Positions 9,063-18,396 are shown, numbered from the stretch's first letter. The stretch: 64,000 nucleotides of DNA from Umezawaea endophytica (GCF_025061645.1 NZ_JANYMP010000006.1:140422-204421); one strand, 5' to 3'. The notes: a model not told the origin generated them from the sequence alone. Numbers and translations: made by a program.

Positions 9063-10679
9063 TCACAGCAGCTTGCAGGACTTCCTCAGCTCACCGCTGC
9101 GGATCAGGGCGACGACGGCGTGGATGTCGCCGTCCATCCGCCGATCGGCGTCCACGAACGGGACGTGGTCGCGGATCAGGTCGTACGCGGGCCGGGTGGC
9201 CGGGCTGAGCAGGTCCGGCCCGCGCAGGTCGGCCGCCTGGCACAGCGCGAGCAGGTGGATCGCGGCGACCTGCTCGGCCAGTTCGAGCACCGTCCTGGCG
9301 TCACGGGCGGCGATCGTGCCCATGCTGACCTTGTCCTGGTTGTGCGCCTCGGTCGACCGGGAGAACGCGCTCGCCGGTGCGGTCAGCTTCAGCGCCTCGG
9401 CCGTCAGCGAGGACGCGGCGATCTGCATCCCCTTGAAGCCGTGGTGCAGCCCGGCCTGCCAGTCGTCCGCGGCGAACGGGAACGCCAGGTTCGCGGGCAG
9501 CCCGTTGTTGAACTTCTCGTCCACGACGAGCGCGAGCTGGCGGTCGAGCAGGTCCGCCACGTTGGCCACGGCGAGCTTCAGCCCGTCCATCGCCTGGCCG
9601 ATGTGACCGCCGTAGAAGTTGCCGCCGCTGCGCACCGCGTCCTCCGCGGCGTCGAAGAGCGGGTTGTCGTTGGTCGAGTTGATCTCGATGGTGACCCATT
9701 TCTCGGCCCAATCCACCAGATCCCGCAGAACGCCCGTGACGGCGGGCGCGCAGCGCAGTGAATAGCGATCCTGAACGGCGTGGTCGAGGTGGTGGAACCC
9801 CGCTCCGGACGGCATCGGATCGGAGGTCAGCACTTCTCCGTAGGTTCGCGAAAGACCTGAACCGTCCAACAGCACACGGATGTTGTCGGCACTCGCGAGT
9901 TGACCGGGATGCGGTTTCTGCTCGTGGATGAAACGGTGGTAATGACCTTGGTTGCCGAGCAGGACTTGCGCGCCGAGCGCCGTGCAAAGATCAGCGATGG
10001 CGGCGATCTCCTTCGCCGATTCGATCGCCAGGACGGCGAACGCGGACATGAACGAGGTGCCGTTGATGAGCGCCAGACCCTCCTTGGCCTCCAGCACGAA
10101 CGGCTCCAGACCGCACTCGGCGAGCGCTTCGACAGCGGGCAGGTCGCGGCCTTGGAACCGGACGGTCCCCTCGCCGATGACGGTGCTCGCGAGGTAGCAG
10201 AGCGGGACGAGGTCACCGCTCGCGCCGACCGACCCGCGCTCCGGGATGATCGGCAGGACGTCGTTCTCCAGCAGCGCCAGCAGCCGCGCGACCAGTGCGG
10301 GACGGACTCCGGAGTGGCCTCTGGCCAGGCAGTTCGCCCGGATCAGCAGGGTGGCTCGCACGACGTCGGGACTGCTCTCCGGGCCGGTGCCGTTGAGGTG
10401 GTAGCGGACGAGGTTGCGCTGGAGCTCGGCGGTCTTGGCCGCGGAGATCTGGCGCGTGCTGCTGTCGCCGAACCCGGTCGTGACCCCGTAGAGGGGCAGT
10501 CCGAGGTCGATCAGCCGGAGCTTGAGGCCGTGGGAGCACTCCATGCGGGCGAGCGCTTCGGGGTCGACGCCCACTCGCGGGCGCACCGGGCGCCGCACGA
10601 CGGCCGCGACCTCGCGCGGCGTCAGGTCGTGACCGTTCAGGAGAATCGAGTTCCGCACGTCGTCGAAGGTCGAGGTCAT
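9063..10679 (-). CDS. MIO-dependent aromatic amino acid ammonia-lyase (HAL/PAL/TAL family)
   Basis: 538 residues from ATG 10677-10679. It contains the GSVGASGDL motif whose Ala153-Ser154-Gly155 cyclise into the MIO electrophile. Other family marks are LYGVTTGFG with catalytic Tyr64, the LINGTS segment, NSTNDNPLF, QDKVSMGT and YSLRCAPAV. It should remove ammonia from His, Phe or Tyr, or act as an aminomutase. The selectivity loop reads LVRYHLNGTG. His94 lies where bacterial histidases have their substrate-selecting His, but the flanking residues differ from HutH and from the HL pair of bacterial TAL. No hut genes are near, so histidine catabolism is unlikely. Substrate left open. Confidence 0.9.
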   Translation of the reverse strand: MTSTFDDVRNSILLNGHDLTPREVAAVVRRPVRPRVGVDPEALARMECSHGLKLRLIDLGLPLYGVTTGFGDSSTRQISAAKTAELQRNLVRYHLNGTGPESSPDVVRATLLIRANCLARGHSGVRPALVARLLALLENDVLPIIPERGSVGASGDLVPLCYLASTVIGEGTVRFQGRDLPAVEALAECGLEPFVLEAKEGLALINGTSFMSAFAVLAIESAKEIAAIADLCTALGAQVLLGNQGHYHRFIHEQKPHPGQLASADNIRVLLDGSGLSRTYGEVLTSDPMPSGAGFHHLDHAVQDRYSLRCAPAVTGVLRDLVDWAEKWVTIEINSTNDNPLFDAAEDAVRSGGNFYGGHIGQAMDGLKLAVANVADLLDRQLALVVDEKFNNGLPANLAFPFAADDWQAGLHHGFKGMQIAASSLTAEALKLTAPASAFSRSTEAHNQDKVSMGTIAARDARTVLELAEQVAAIHLLALCQAADLRGPDLLSPATRPAYDLIRDHVPFVDADRRMDGDIHAVVALIRSGELRKSCKLL

Positions 10680-11064
10680 CTCGTCGCCTCTTTCCAGCCG
10701 CATATCCCATCGAAGGCTCCCTTCAGTAGAAAAAGGAAACCCCCACCTAGTTGCCTGATTTCTTCCTTTCCACGTCACCGAGAAAAACCTGGTAATCACA
10801 CCGCTGTACTTCGCCCTGCTGAAGCAAGCGGTTTCAGTGTTGCTGCGGGGAGCGTGACAGCGGCCCTGATAACCTGTCAACAGTCGATTCCAAGGGGGCA
10901 GGACAAGGAATATCGCGGTTACTTTCCGCATTTCTGCCCGTCCGCGCCACCGCGGCACGGGTGTCCGTCCGGAGGGGACGGTCGACTGGCTGTGACATGA
11001 CAACCCGAATGGCCGATCGCGGGGCCCGACACCGGACAAACGCCCGAACGTGGACACTTGACCT
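10680..11064. other. Divergent intergenic region, no gene seen
   Basis: This separates the start of the lyase gene (minus) from the metallophosphoesterase (plus). About 10690-10820 is visibly richer in A/T than the genes and should hold the lyase promoter. No tRNA, hairpin with T-run or conserved small frame was found. Open frames crossing it are shadows of neighbouring genes. Confidence 0.5.
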
Positions 11065-12273
11065 GTGATCTTCCTGCTGCTGCTCGGCGTGCCGTGCGGG
11101 CTCGCCCACCTCTACCTGTGGAAGCGGCTGGTCCGCGACACGACCACCACCCCTCGCGGCAGGAGGCTGGGCACCGCCGCGATCGTCGGCATGTTCCTGC
11201 TCCTGTTCGCCGGTCTCGCGGGCGGCAGGTACCTCGGCCCCGACCTCGGCGCGGTGCTGGCCTGGCCCGGCTACCTGTGGCTGGCGATGACGCTCTACCT
11301 CACGCTGCTGCTGGCCGTGCTGGAGGTGCCGCGGGCGGTCCTCAACCGGCTGTGGCGGCGCCAGCAGGTGCCCGCGCCGGTCACCGTGCCCGCCGAACCC
11401 GAGGTCGCGCCGACCGAGGAGCCGTCCGGCGGCCCCGTCGACGCGAGCAGGCGGCTGTTCATCGCCCGCTCGCTGGCCGTCGCGGGCGGGATCGCCGCCA
11501 CCGGCGTCGTCGGCTACGGCGCCACGCAGGCGCTGGGCGGCCCGGCGGTCAAGCGCGTCCCCGTCGCGCTCGGCAAGCTCTCCCCGGCGCTCTCCGGCTT
11601 CCGGATCGCCGTCGTCAGCGACATCCACCTCGGCCCGCTGCTGGGCCGCGGCCACACCGAGCGGATCGTGAACACCATCAACGGCCTCCAGCCCGACCTG
11701 GTCGCCATCGTCGGCGACCTCGTCGACGGCACGGTGGAGGAGCTGGGCGAGGCCGCCGCGCCGCTGCGCGACCTGGTCAGCAGGCACGGCAGCTTCTTCG
11801 TCACCGGCAACCACGAGTACTTCTCCGGCGCGCAGCCGTGGCTGGCCGAGCTGAGCAGGCTCGGCGTCGACCCGCTGCGCAACGAGCGGCTCACCATCTC
11901 CCGCGGCGGCGCCTCCTTCGACCTCGCGGGCGTCAACGACGTCACCGGCCGCAACTACGGCGACGGCCCGGACATGGAGAGGGCCCTCGACGGCCGCGAC
12001 ACGTCCACGCCGGTCGTCCTGCTGGCGCACCAGCCCGTGCAGGCCACGCAGGCCGCGAAGCTGGGCGTGGACCTCCAGCTCTCCGGGCACACCCATGGCG
12101 GCCAGATGTGGCCGTTCAACTACGCCGTCACCCTCCAGCAGCCGGTCGTCTCCGGGCTGGCGACGGTCGACGGGATGCCCGTCTACGTCAGCAACGGCGC
12201 GGGTTTCTGGGGTCCGCCGGTCCGGGTGGGAGCGCCGCCGGACGTGTCCCTGATCGAGCTGCGTAACGCCTGA
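11065..12273 (+). CDS. Membrane-anchored metallophosphoesterase (YkuE/YaeI type)
   Basis: 402 residues from GTG 11065. The N-terminal ~90 residues contain three hydrophobic helices, then a Pro/Glu-rich linker and a further hydrophobic stretch near residues 135-158 after SRRLFIARS. From ~residue 180 the calcineurin-like dimetal phosphoesterase motifs appear in order: SDIHLG, GDLVDG, GNHEY, LLAHQP and SGHTHGGQ. Enzymes of this subgroup are thought to act on phospholipid or UDP-lipid phosphates at the membrane; the substrate here is unknown. It stands alone, followed by the polyamine genes in the same direction after a 99-base gap that probably holds their promoter. Confidence 0.88.
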   Translation: MIFLLLLGVPCGLAHLYLWKRLVRDTTTTPRGRRLGTAAIVGMFLLLFAGLAGGRYLGPDLGAVLAWPGYLWLAMTLYLTLLLAVLEVPRAVLNRLWRRQQVPAPVTVPAEPEVAPTEEPSGGPVDASRRLFIARSLAVAGGIAATGVVGYGATQALGGPAVKRVPVALGKLSPALSGFRIAVVSDIHLGPLLGRGHTERIVNTINGLQPDLVAIVGDLVDGTVEELGEAAAPLRDLVSRHGSFFVTGNHEYFSGAQPWLAELSRLGVDPLRNERLTISRGGASFDLAGVNDVTGRNYGDGPDMERALDGRDTSTPVVLLAHQPVQATQAAKLGVDLQLSGHTHGGQMWPFNYAVTLQQPVVSGLATVDGMPVYVSNGAGFWGPPVRVGAPPDVSLIELRNA

Positions 12274-12372
12274 TCGATCACATAACCCGGATCGGATACC
12301 CCGTTTTCCGCGAACACCACCTAGAGTGGACGGCCGTGCCCGAACACGGTGTGATGGGAGATCCCTGGCGGA

Positions 12373-13578
12373 ATGACTGAGAGCGTTGCCACACCGGCGG
12401 AAGCCCCGCCGATGCCGCGTCCCGCTGGAACCGGGCGCGAGGAGGCACAAGCTCGCATCCGCCATTTTCTGGATCATGAGCGACCGGCCACCCCCTGCTT
12501 GGTCATCGACCTGGAGACCGTGCGGGAGCGCTACACCGCGATCTCGTCCGCGCTCCCCGGCGTCGGTGTCTTCTACGCCGTGAAGGCGAACCCGGAGCCC
12601 GAGGTGGTCGGCCTGCTGGCCGCCGAGGGCAGTTCGTTCGACGTGGCCAGCCCGGCGGAGATCGACCTGTGCCTCGCGCAGGGCGCCCCCGCCGAGCGGA
12701 TCTCCTACAGCAACCCGATCAAGAAGGCCGCGGACGTCGCCTACGCGTACGGACGCGGTGTGCGGCTGTTCGTGTCGGACAGCGAGCAGGACGTGCGCTC
12801 GATCGCCGAGCACGCGCCCGGTTCGTCCGTGCTGCTGCGCATCTTCGTCAGGGCCAACAGGTCCACCTACCCGTTCGGCAAGAAGTTCGGCTGCGACCCC
12901 GAGATGGCGGTCGACCTGCTGAAGCTGGCCGACGGGCTCGGCCTGCGCGCACTGGGTGTCGCCTTCCACGCCGGGTCCCAGCAACTGGACCCGCACGGCT
13001 GGGACGACGCCATCGCCGACGCGGGCGCGATCACCGCGAAGCTGCGGGCCGACGGCCTGGAACTGTCCACGGTCAACCTCGGCGGCGGCCTGCCGTCGGC
13101 GTACCTCGAGGAACCGCCGCCGCTGGCGGACTTCGCCGACGCCATCACGGCCTCGATCGCCAGGCACTTCGGCGAGCACCGGCCTGCCGTGATGATCGAA
13201 CCCGGCCGCGCGGTCGTCGCCGAGTCCGGCGTGATCCGGTCGGAAGTCGTTCTGGTGTCGCGGAAGTCGTACTCGGACGAACGGCGGTGGGTCTACCTCG
13301 ACATCGGCCGCTACGGTGGTTTGGCGGAGACCGAGGGCGAAGCCATCGCGTACCCGTTGCGCACCGGCAAGGACGAGGGGCGACGAGGCCCGGTCGTGCT
13401 GGCCGGCCCCACGTGCGACGCGGACGACGTGCTCTACCAGCGCGTCCGCTACGACCTGCCGCTCGACCTGCGGGCCGGTGACCACGTCGACCTGCTCGGT
13501 GCGGGCGCGTACACGTCGAGCTACTCCTCGGTGGCGTTCAACGGCTTCGGCCCGCTGGCCACGTACTGCGTGCGATGA
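12373..13578 (+). CDS. PLP fold-III ornithine/lysine/diaminopimelate-type decarboxylase
   Basis: 401 residues. PLP-lysine is Lys71 in VFYAVKAN. HAGSQ, the LGGGLPS glycine loop and EPGRAVVAESG bind cofactor phosphate. GPTCDADD holds the active-site Cys-Asp pair of the second subunit. This set and length fit ornithine/lysine decarboxylases rather than the longer biosynthetic arginine decarboxylases. speD and speE follow directly, so the natural product would be a diamine (putrescine or cadaverine) for aminopropylation. The first ~30 residues are a Pro/Ala-rich extension. Substrate among ornithine and lysine is not decided by sequence reading. Confidence 0.85.
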   Translation: MTESVATPAEAPPMPRPAGTGREEAQARIRHFLDHERPATPCLVIDLETVRERYTAISSALPGVGVFYAVKANPEPEVVGLLAAEGSSFDVASPAEIDLCLAQGAPAERISYSNPIKKAADVAYAYGRGVRLFVSDSEQDVRSIAEHAPGSSVLLRIFVRANRSTYPFGKKFGCDPEMAVDLLKLADGLGLRALGVAFHAGSQQLDPHGWDDAIADAGAITAKLRADGLELSTVNLGGGLPSAYLEEPPPLADFADAITASIARHFGEHRPAVMIEPGRAVVAESGVIRSEVVLVSRKSYSDERRWVYLDIGRYGGLAETEGEAIAYPLRTGKDEGRRGPVVLAGPTCDADDVLYQRVRYDLPLDLRAGDHVDLLGAGAYTSSYSSVAFNGFGPLATYCVR

Positions 13579-13633
13579 GCACGCCCCCGGATGTCCACAC
13601 GTTCGGTCCCACTGAAGATGTTTGGAGTGATTG

Positions 13634-14044
13634 ATGTCCGAAGTTCCGTGCGAGACGGAGCCGGTCGGCTTGTTCGCAGGACAGCACGTGCTCGCCGAGT
13701 TGGAGGGCGTGAGCCCCGAGATCCTCGACGACGAGAAGTTCCTGCGACACGCGCTCGGTGAGGCTCTCACCCAGGCGAATGCCACGGTGCTGGAGGTGGT
13801 CTCCAAGCAGTTCGATCCGCAGGGGGTCACCGTCCTGGCCCTGCTTTCGGAGTCGCACGCGTCCATCCACACCTACCCGGAAGTCGGATCGGTGTTCGTG
13901 GACGTGTTCACCTGCGGTACGAAGGCGAAACCCGCGCTTGCGGTGCAGTTGCTCGCCGAGGCGCTGGGCGCCGCGTCGACACGGACGGACATGATCATCC
14001 GGGGCAACCGCGTCCCGGCTCTCGTTGGTGAGGAAACGGCGTGA
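13634..14044 (+). CDS. speD: S-adenosylmethionine decarboxylase proenzyme (SpeD, class 1B)
   Basis: 136 residues, the normal size of the short prokaryotic proenzyme. SESHASIHTYPE contains the Glu73-Ser74 self-cleavage site, where Ser becomes the pyruvoyl group, and the catalytic His79. DVFTCG gives the catalytic Cys94. It supplies decarboxylated SAM to the aminopropyltransferase next door. ATG 13634 is chosen with GGAG at 13624-13627; the TTG three bases earlier is less likely. Its stop overlaps the speE start by four bases (GTGA), so the two are translationally coupled. Confidence 0.93.
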   Translation: MSEVPCETEPVGLFAGQHVLAELEGVSPEILDDEKFLRHALGEALTQANATVLEVVSKQFDPQGVTVLALLSESHASIHTYPEVGSVFVDVFTCGTKAKPALAVQLLAEALGAASTRTDMIIRGNRVPALVGEETA

Positions 14045-14901
14045 CCACGATCGACAACTCCATCAGGGAACCACTGGGCGACGGCCTGCACCGCCTCTGG
14101 GACGTCAAGGACGTCGTGGTGGACACGAAGACCGAGTTCCAGCACCTGGTGATCGCCGACACGGCGCAGGGCCGGTCCCTGTTCTGCGACGACGACCGCC
14201 AGAGCACGGAGTTCAGCCAGCTCACCTACCACGAGGCGCTGATGGTCCCGGCGCTGCTGCTCGCGGACACCGTCGACCGCGTGCTGGTCATCGGGTCCAG
14301 CGAGGGCGTCGTGTGCCAGATGGCCGTCGAGGCGGGCGCGACCGTCGTCGACCACATCGACATCGACGAGCAGGCCGTGAAGCTGTGCGCGGAACACCTG
14401 CCTTACGGCTACTCGCAGTCCGAGCTGGCCGAGGCCGAGGCGGGCACCGGACCCGTCCGGGTGAAGTACATCGACGGGTGGGAGTACATCAGGACCACCT
14501 CGGAGAAGTACGACATCGTGCTGGTCGACCTCCCCGACGAGCGCGAGGAGGAGGCGCAGCACAACCGCCTGTACGGCGAGGAGTTCCTGCGCATGTGCAA
14601 GGCGCTGCTCACGCCCGGCGGTGTCGTCGTGACGCAGGCGGGCTGCCAGACCATGTGGCGCAACACCACGTTGATCCGCTCGTTCCAGCGGTTCAACGAC
14701 GTGTTCGACACGGTCGTCTACTACGGCTCCGACGAGCACGAGTGGGCGTACCTGTTCGGGCGCGCGGACGTGGTCGACGACCCGACCTCGCTGATGGCCG
14801 AGCGGCTGACGACCTCCGGCTACCAGCCGGAGACGATCGACGACCTGGCGCTGCTGTCGGGCTCGATCCCGCCGTTCACCGTTCGCCAGTCCCTGGCGTA
14901 G
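14041..14901 (+). CDS. speE: Polyamine aminopropyltransferase (spermidine synthase family), atypical SAM loop
   Basis: 286 residues. Family marks are FSQLTYHEALMVPALL (the TYHE substrate segment), a Rossmann core, and an acidic strand-4 end (IDIDEQAV). The dcSAM-binding glycine loop reads VIGSSEG instead of the usual GGG(D/E)G. The catalytic D(S/T)(S/T)DP motif reads DLPDE. The enzyme should transfer an aminopropyl group from decarboxylated SAM to a diamine or longer amine. The changed loops leave open spermidine, its longer homologues or agmatine derivatives. It forms one operon with the decarboxylase and speD, and ends at a strong hairpin. Confidence 0.85.
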   Translation: MTTIDNSIREPLGDGLHRLWDVKDVVVDTKTEFQHLVIADTAQGRSLFCDDDRQSTEFSQLTYHEALMVPALLLADTVDRVLVIGSSEGVVCQMAVEAGATVVDHIDIDEQAVKLCAEHLPYGYSQSELAEAEAGTGPVRVKYIDGWEYIRTTSEKYDIVLVDLPDEREEEAQHNRLYGEEFLRMCKALLTPGGVVVTQAGCQTMWRNTTLIRSFQRFNDVFDTVVYYGSDEHEWAYLFGRADVVDDPTSLMAERLTTSGYQPETIDDLALLSGSIPPFTVRQSLA

Positions 14902-14908
14902 AACCGTT

Positions 14909-14935
14909 GGGGGGAGCCGTTTCCCGGCTCCCCCC
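14909..14935. terminator. Terminator between speE and the convergent peptidase
   Basis: Bases 14909-14919 pair with 14925-14935 (11 bp, 5-base loop), eight bases after the speE stop and a few bases before the stop of the convergent peptidase gene. Likely bidirectional. Confidence 0.7.
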
Positions 14936-14941
14936 TCGGGC

Positions 14942-17011
14942 TCACGCCAGCGACCTGGCCAGGAACTCCACCTGGAGCAGCAGCAGGTTCTCGGCGACCT
15001 GCTCCTGCGGGGTCATGTGCGTGACGCCGCTCAGCGGCAGCACCGTGTGCGGCCTGCCCGCCGCGACCAGCGCGGACGAGAGCCGCAGCGAGTGCGCCGC
15101 CACCACGTTGTCGTCGGCCAGCCCGTGGATGATCATCAGCGGGCGTTCCAGCTTCGGCGCGTCGGCGATCAGCGAGTTCGCCTCGTACACCTCGGGCCGG
15201 TCCTGCGGGGTCCCCAGGTAGCGCTCGGTGTAGTGCGTGTCGTAGAGCGCCCAGTCGGTGACCGGGGCCCCCGCGATGCCCGCGTGGAACACGTCCGGCC
15301 TGCGCAGCACGGCCAGCGCCGCCAGGTAACCGCCGTAGGACCAGCCCCGGATGCCCACGCGCGACAGGTCGAGGTCGTCGAACCGCGCCGCCACGGCGTG
15401 CAGCGCGTCGACCTGGTCCTCCAGCGTCGACCCCGCGAAGTCGAACGCGATCTCCCGCTCCCACACCGGGCCACGACCTGGCGTGCCCCGACCGTCGGCG
15501 ACGAGCACCGCGAAACCCTGGTCCGCCAACCACTGCGACGCCAGGTGGGCGTTGCGCGCCGACAGCACGCGCTGCGCGTGCGGCCCGCCGTACGGGTCGA
15601 GCAGCACCGGCAGCTTCGCCGAGCCGGGCACGTGGCCGGTCGGGAACAGCAGCGCCACGCGCAGGTCCCGCTCCCCCACCGCCAGCAGCCGGACCTCCGG
15701 CGTCAGCACGGGGGTCTCGGCGAACGACGCGATCTCCTGCCCCGTCGACACCGTCACCCTCGACCCGAACCAGTCGAGCGAGGCCGACGTCAGCAGCAGG
15801 ACGCCACCGCCTCGCACGGCGTGGTGCACGCCGTCCACAGTGGACAGCCGCTCGACGCCCGCCGCCGTCGCCCGGTAGACGTGCACCTGCGTCGGGTCGT
15901 CCTCGGACGCGGTCACCAGCACGTCGTCCGCCGTCACGTCGAGCACCGCGCGCACCTGGAGGCCGTCCGGCGTCCACTCGTCGTCACCGACCACGAGCCG
16001 GTTCGCGTCGTCGCGCACGGCGATCCGCACGAGCCTGCCGTCCGGCGTCCACGCGGGCACGCCCGGCATGACCTCGACCCAGCGCGGGTCGGTGTCGGTG
16101 TGCACCACCTCGGTCGCGCCGGTCGCGGTGTCCACGGCCAGCACCAGCGCGGTCCGCTGCTCCCTGGTCTGCACCAGCAGCAGCGGGGCACCGCCCGCGG
16201 ACCAGTGCACCGACGCCAGGTACGGGTAGGCGTCCCGGTCCCACTCGACGGCGGTGGACGTGCCGTCGACGCCCAGCACCGACAGGCTCACGAGCGCGTT
16301 CGGCGTGCCCGCCGCCGGGTAGGCGATCTCGGTCGCGGGCGTCGCCGGGTTGGCCGGGTCGGCGATGTGCCAGCGCGGCACCGGGGTGTTGTCCACCCGC
16401 GCGGCGAGCACGGCCGTGCCGTCCGGCGCGAACCAGTACCCGCGGAACCGGTTCATCTCCTCCGCCGCGATGAACTCCGCCAGGCCCCAGGTGACCTCGG
16501 GGTCGTCGTCGTGGCCGAGCGCGGTGTCCTCGCCGCTCGCCAGGTCGAGGAGGTGCAGCGCCCCCTCCGCCACGTACGCGACGCGCGCGCCGGTCGGGTC
16601 CAACCTCGGGTCGATCACCGAGCCCGCCGCGGGCAGCTCCCGCACCTCGTTCGTCGTCAGATCGGCCAGGAACAGCCTGCCGGACAGGGCGAACACCGCT
16701 TGGCGCGCGGCCGAGTCGACCGCGTAGCCGACCAGGCCCGCGCTCGACTCCCGGCTGCGCTCCCGCCGTGAGCGCTCCTGCGGCGAGAGGTCCTCGGGGT
16801 CGGTGAGCAGCACCGCCGGATCGGCGACGAGCGTCTCGACGCCGGTGGCCGTGTCCAGCGCCCACAGCCCGTTCGCACGGCTCGTGGCCGACGCGACGCG
16901 CAGGAAGTACACGTGTGAACCGTCGGGTGCGACGGTGAAGGTCCTCGGTGCGCCGAGGGTGAACCGCTGGGTGCGCGCGTGTTGGCGCGGGAAGGAGGTT
17001 TCGTTGCCCAC
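14942..17011 (-). CDS. Dipeptidyl-peptidase IV family serine peptidase (S9B)
   Basis: 689 residues from GTG 17009-17011. The N-terminal two thirds form a beta-propeller, with the double-Glu motif EEMNR that binds the substrate N-terminus in DPP-IV. The alpha/beta-hydrolase domain at the end has the triad Ser558 (GWSYGG), Asp633 (HGLADDNV) and His665 (GVTHMT). WALYDTHYTERYLG is the conserved Tyr-bearing segment of the family. It would remove N-terminal X-Pro or X-Ala dipeptides. There is no signal peptide, so it is probably cytoplasmic. It faces the polyamine operon and shows no functional link to it. Confidence 0.92.
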   Translation of the reverse strand: MGNETSFPRQHARTQRFTLGAPRTFTVAPDGSHVYFLRVASATSRANGLWALDTATGVETLVADPAVLLTDPEDLSPQERSRRERSRESSAGLVGYAVDSAARQAVFALSGRLFLADLTTNEVRELPAAGSVIDPRLDPTGARVAYVAEGALHLLDLASGEDTALGHDDDPEVTWGLAEFIAAEEMNRFRGYWFAPDGTAVLAARVDNTPVPRWHIADPANPATPATEIAYPAAGTPNALVSLSVLGVDGTSTAVEWDRDAYPYLASVHWSAGGAPLLLVQTREQRTALVLAVDTATGATEVVHTDTDPRWVEVMPGVPAWTPDGRLVRIAVRDDANRLVVGDDEWTPDGLQVRAVLDVTADDVLVTASEDDPTQVHVYRATAAGVERLSTVDGVHHAVRGGGVLLLTSASLDWFGSRVTVSTGQEIASFAETPVLTPEVRLLAVGERDLRVALLFPTGHVPGSAKLPVLLDPYGGPHAQRVLSARNAHLASQWLADQGFAVLVADGRGTPGRGPVWEREIAFDFAGSTLEDQVDALHAVAARFDDLDLSRVGIRGWSYGGYLAALAVLRRPDVFHAGIAGAPVTDWALYDTHYTERYLGTPQDRPEVYEANSLIADAPKLERPLMIIHGLADDNVVAAHSLRLSSALVAAGRPHTVLPLSGVTHMTPQEQVAENLLLLQVEFLARSLA

Positions 17012-17061
17012 CCGGCCACCCTAATGCCGGGATCCGCGCTGGTCGCGGCCGGTGGACAGGG

Positions 17062-18396
17062 TCACAGCGTGAAGCCGATGTCCGCACCGCCACCAGGCCG
17101 TTGGCGGGCGAACACCGTGCCGCCGTGGGTGGTGGCGACCTCGTGGACGATCGCCAGCCCGAGCCCCGAACCGGGCAGCGAGCGCGCGGACGTGGCGCGG
17201 TGGAACCGGTCGAAGATGTGGGCTCGGTCCTCCGGCGCGACACCGGGGCCCCGGTCGAGCACGCGGAACCCGTTCGGCCGGAGCACCACCTCGACCGGTC
17301 CCTCGGAGAACTTGACCGCGTTGTCGACCAGGTTGGTCACCGCACGCTCCAGGCCGCGCACGCGCCCCGTGACCACGCCTTCGGCGTCCACCAGCACCTC
17401 GCGCCCGCTGCGCCGCCGGGCTCGGGTGGCGACCCGGTCGGCGAGGGCGGGCAGGTCGACCGCGCTGAACTCCTCGTCGACCCGCCGCTCCGCCGAGAAC
17501 TCCATCAGCTCCGCCACGAGGTGCGACAGCTCCCGCGCCTCGCCGTCCAGGTCCTCGATGAGCTGCCCGCGCGACTCCGACGGCAGCTCGTCCACCCTCT
17601 TGAGCACGGAGATGTTGGTGCGCAGGCTGGTCAGCGGCGTGCGCAGCTCGTGGTTCGCGTCCTGCACCAGCCGCCGCTGGTCCTCGCGGGCGCCCGCCAG
17701 CCGCACCAGCACCGAGTCGAACGCGGCCCCCAGCCTGGCCACCTCGTCGTTCCCGCCCGCCCCGAGCATCAGGTCCAGCCTCCCGCTCGCGGCGACCTCC
17801 TCGGCGGCCCCCGTCAGCCACTCCAGCCCGCGGGTCAGGCGCCGGGCCACGGCCCTCCCGACCAGGACCGCGATCAGCAGCACCAGCGCCGCGACACCCG
17901 CGAGGCGCCAGGCGAACCCGGTGACCAGCGCCTCGGTCCGGGAGATCGGCCGCGCGAGCTGGACGGCGCCCCGGCCACCACCGAGCGACACCGTGACCAC
18001 CCGCAGCTCCTCACCGCCGCGAGGGGTGAACTCGCGCTCGGCCGTCTCCCCTGCGGTGTCGAGGGCGGCGATCTCCTTGTCCACGGTGTAGACGGGGAAC
18101 GAGCCCGCCTCCTGGTCGGTCCGGCCGAGCCTGCCGTCACCCGCGAGGACCTGCGTGACGGCGTCGCGGGAGCGCATCACGTCACTTCCGACCTCGCCGT
18201 CCTCGGTGAACCCCTTGGGGGTCAGCTCGGTCCACGAGACGCGGTCGACCGTGGCGTCGACCTGCGAGCGGAACGCCCTCTCGGCGTCACCCTCCAGCGC
18301 GCTCTCCCCGATGCCGTAGGCGGCGCCGGAGACGGCGAGGACGACGGCGACCGAGATGCCCGTGAACGCCCGTGTGAGCCCACGCCGCGCGCTCAC
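17062..18396 (-). CDS. Sensor histidine kinase, OmpR-partner (MprB-like)
   Basis: 444 residues from GTG 18394-18396, overlapping the regulator stop as GTGA. It has an N-terminal membrane helix (~10-30), an extracytoplasmic sensor of ~130 residues, and a second helix (~158-182). A HAMP segment, HisKA with phospho-acceptor His249 (DANHELRTPLTS), and a HATPase domain with N, G1 and G2 boxes (NLVDNAVKFS, DRGPGV, GSGLGLAI) follow. The architecture matches the mycobacterial MprB/TcrY class. The signal is unknown; the sensor has no recognisable ligand-binding fold. It forms one operon with the response regulator upstream. Confidence 0.92.
   Translation of the reverse strand: MSARRGLTRAFTGISVAVVLAVSGAAYGIGESALEGDAERAFRSQVDATVDRVSWTELTPKGFTEDGEVGSDVMRSRDAVTQVLAGDGRLGRTDQEAGSFPVYTVDKEIAALDTAGETAEREFTPRGGEELRVVTVSLGGGRGAVQLARPISRTEALVTGFAWRLAGVAALVLLIAVLVGRAVARRLTRGLEWLTGAAEEVAASGRLDLMLGAGGNDEVARLGAAFDSVLVRLAGAREDQRRLVQDANHELRTPLTSLRTNISVLKRVDELPSESRGQLIEDLDGEARELSHLVAELMEFSAERRVDEEFSAVDLPALADRVATRARRRSGREVLVDAEGVVTGRVRGLERAVTNLVDNAVKFSEGPVEVVLRPNGFRVLDRGPGVAPEDRAHIFDRFHRATSARSLPGSGLGLAIVHEVATTHGGTVFARQRPGGGADIGFTL

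Noticed and set aside
10834..13872. Open minus-strand frame of about 1000 codons opposite the phosphoesterase and polyamine genes
   Set aside because: It is the antisense of genes with clear motifs and only reflects GC-rich third positions. Its sequence is Arg/Val/Gly-rich without any motif.
8784..14901. A phenolamide (arylacryloyl-polyamine) gene cluster from the ammonia-lyase plus speD/speE
   Set aside because: No CoA ligase or acyltransferase is present, the lyase is on the opposite strand, and a metallophosphoesterase lies between. Proximity alone is not enough.
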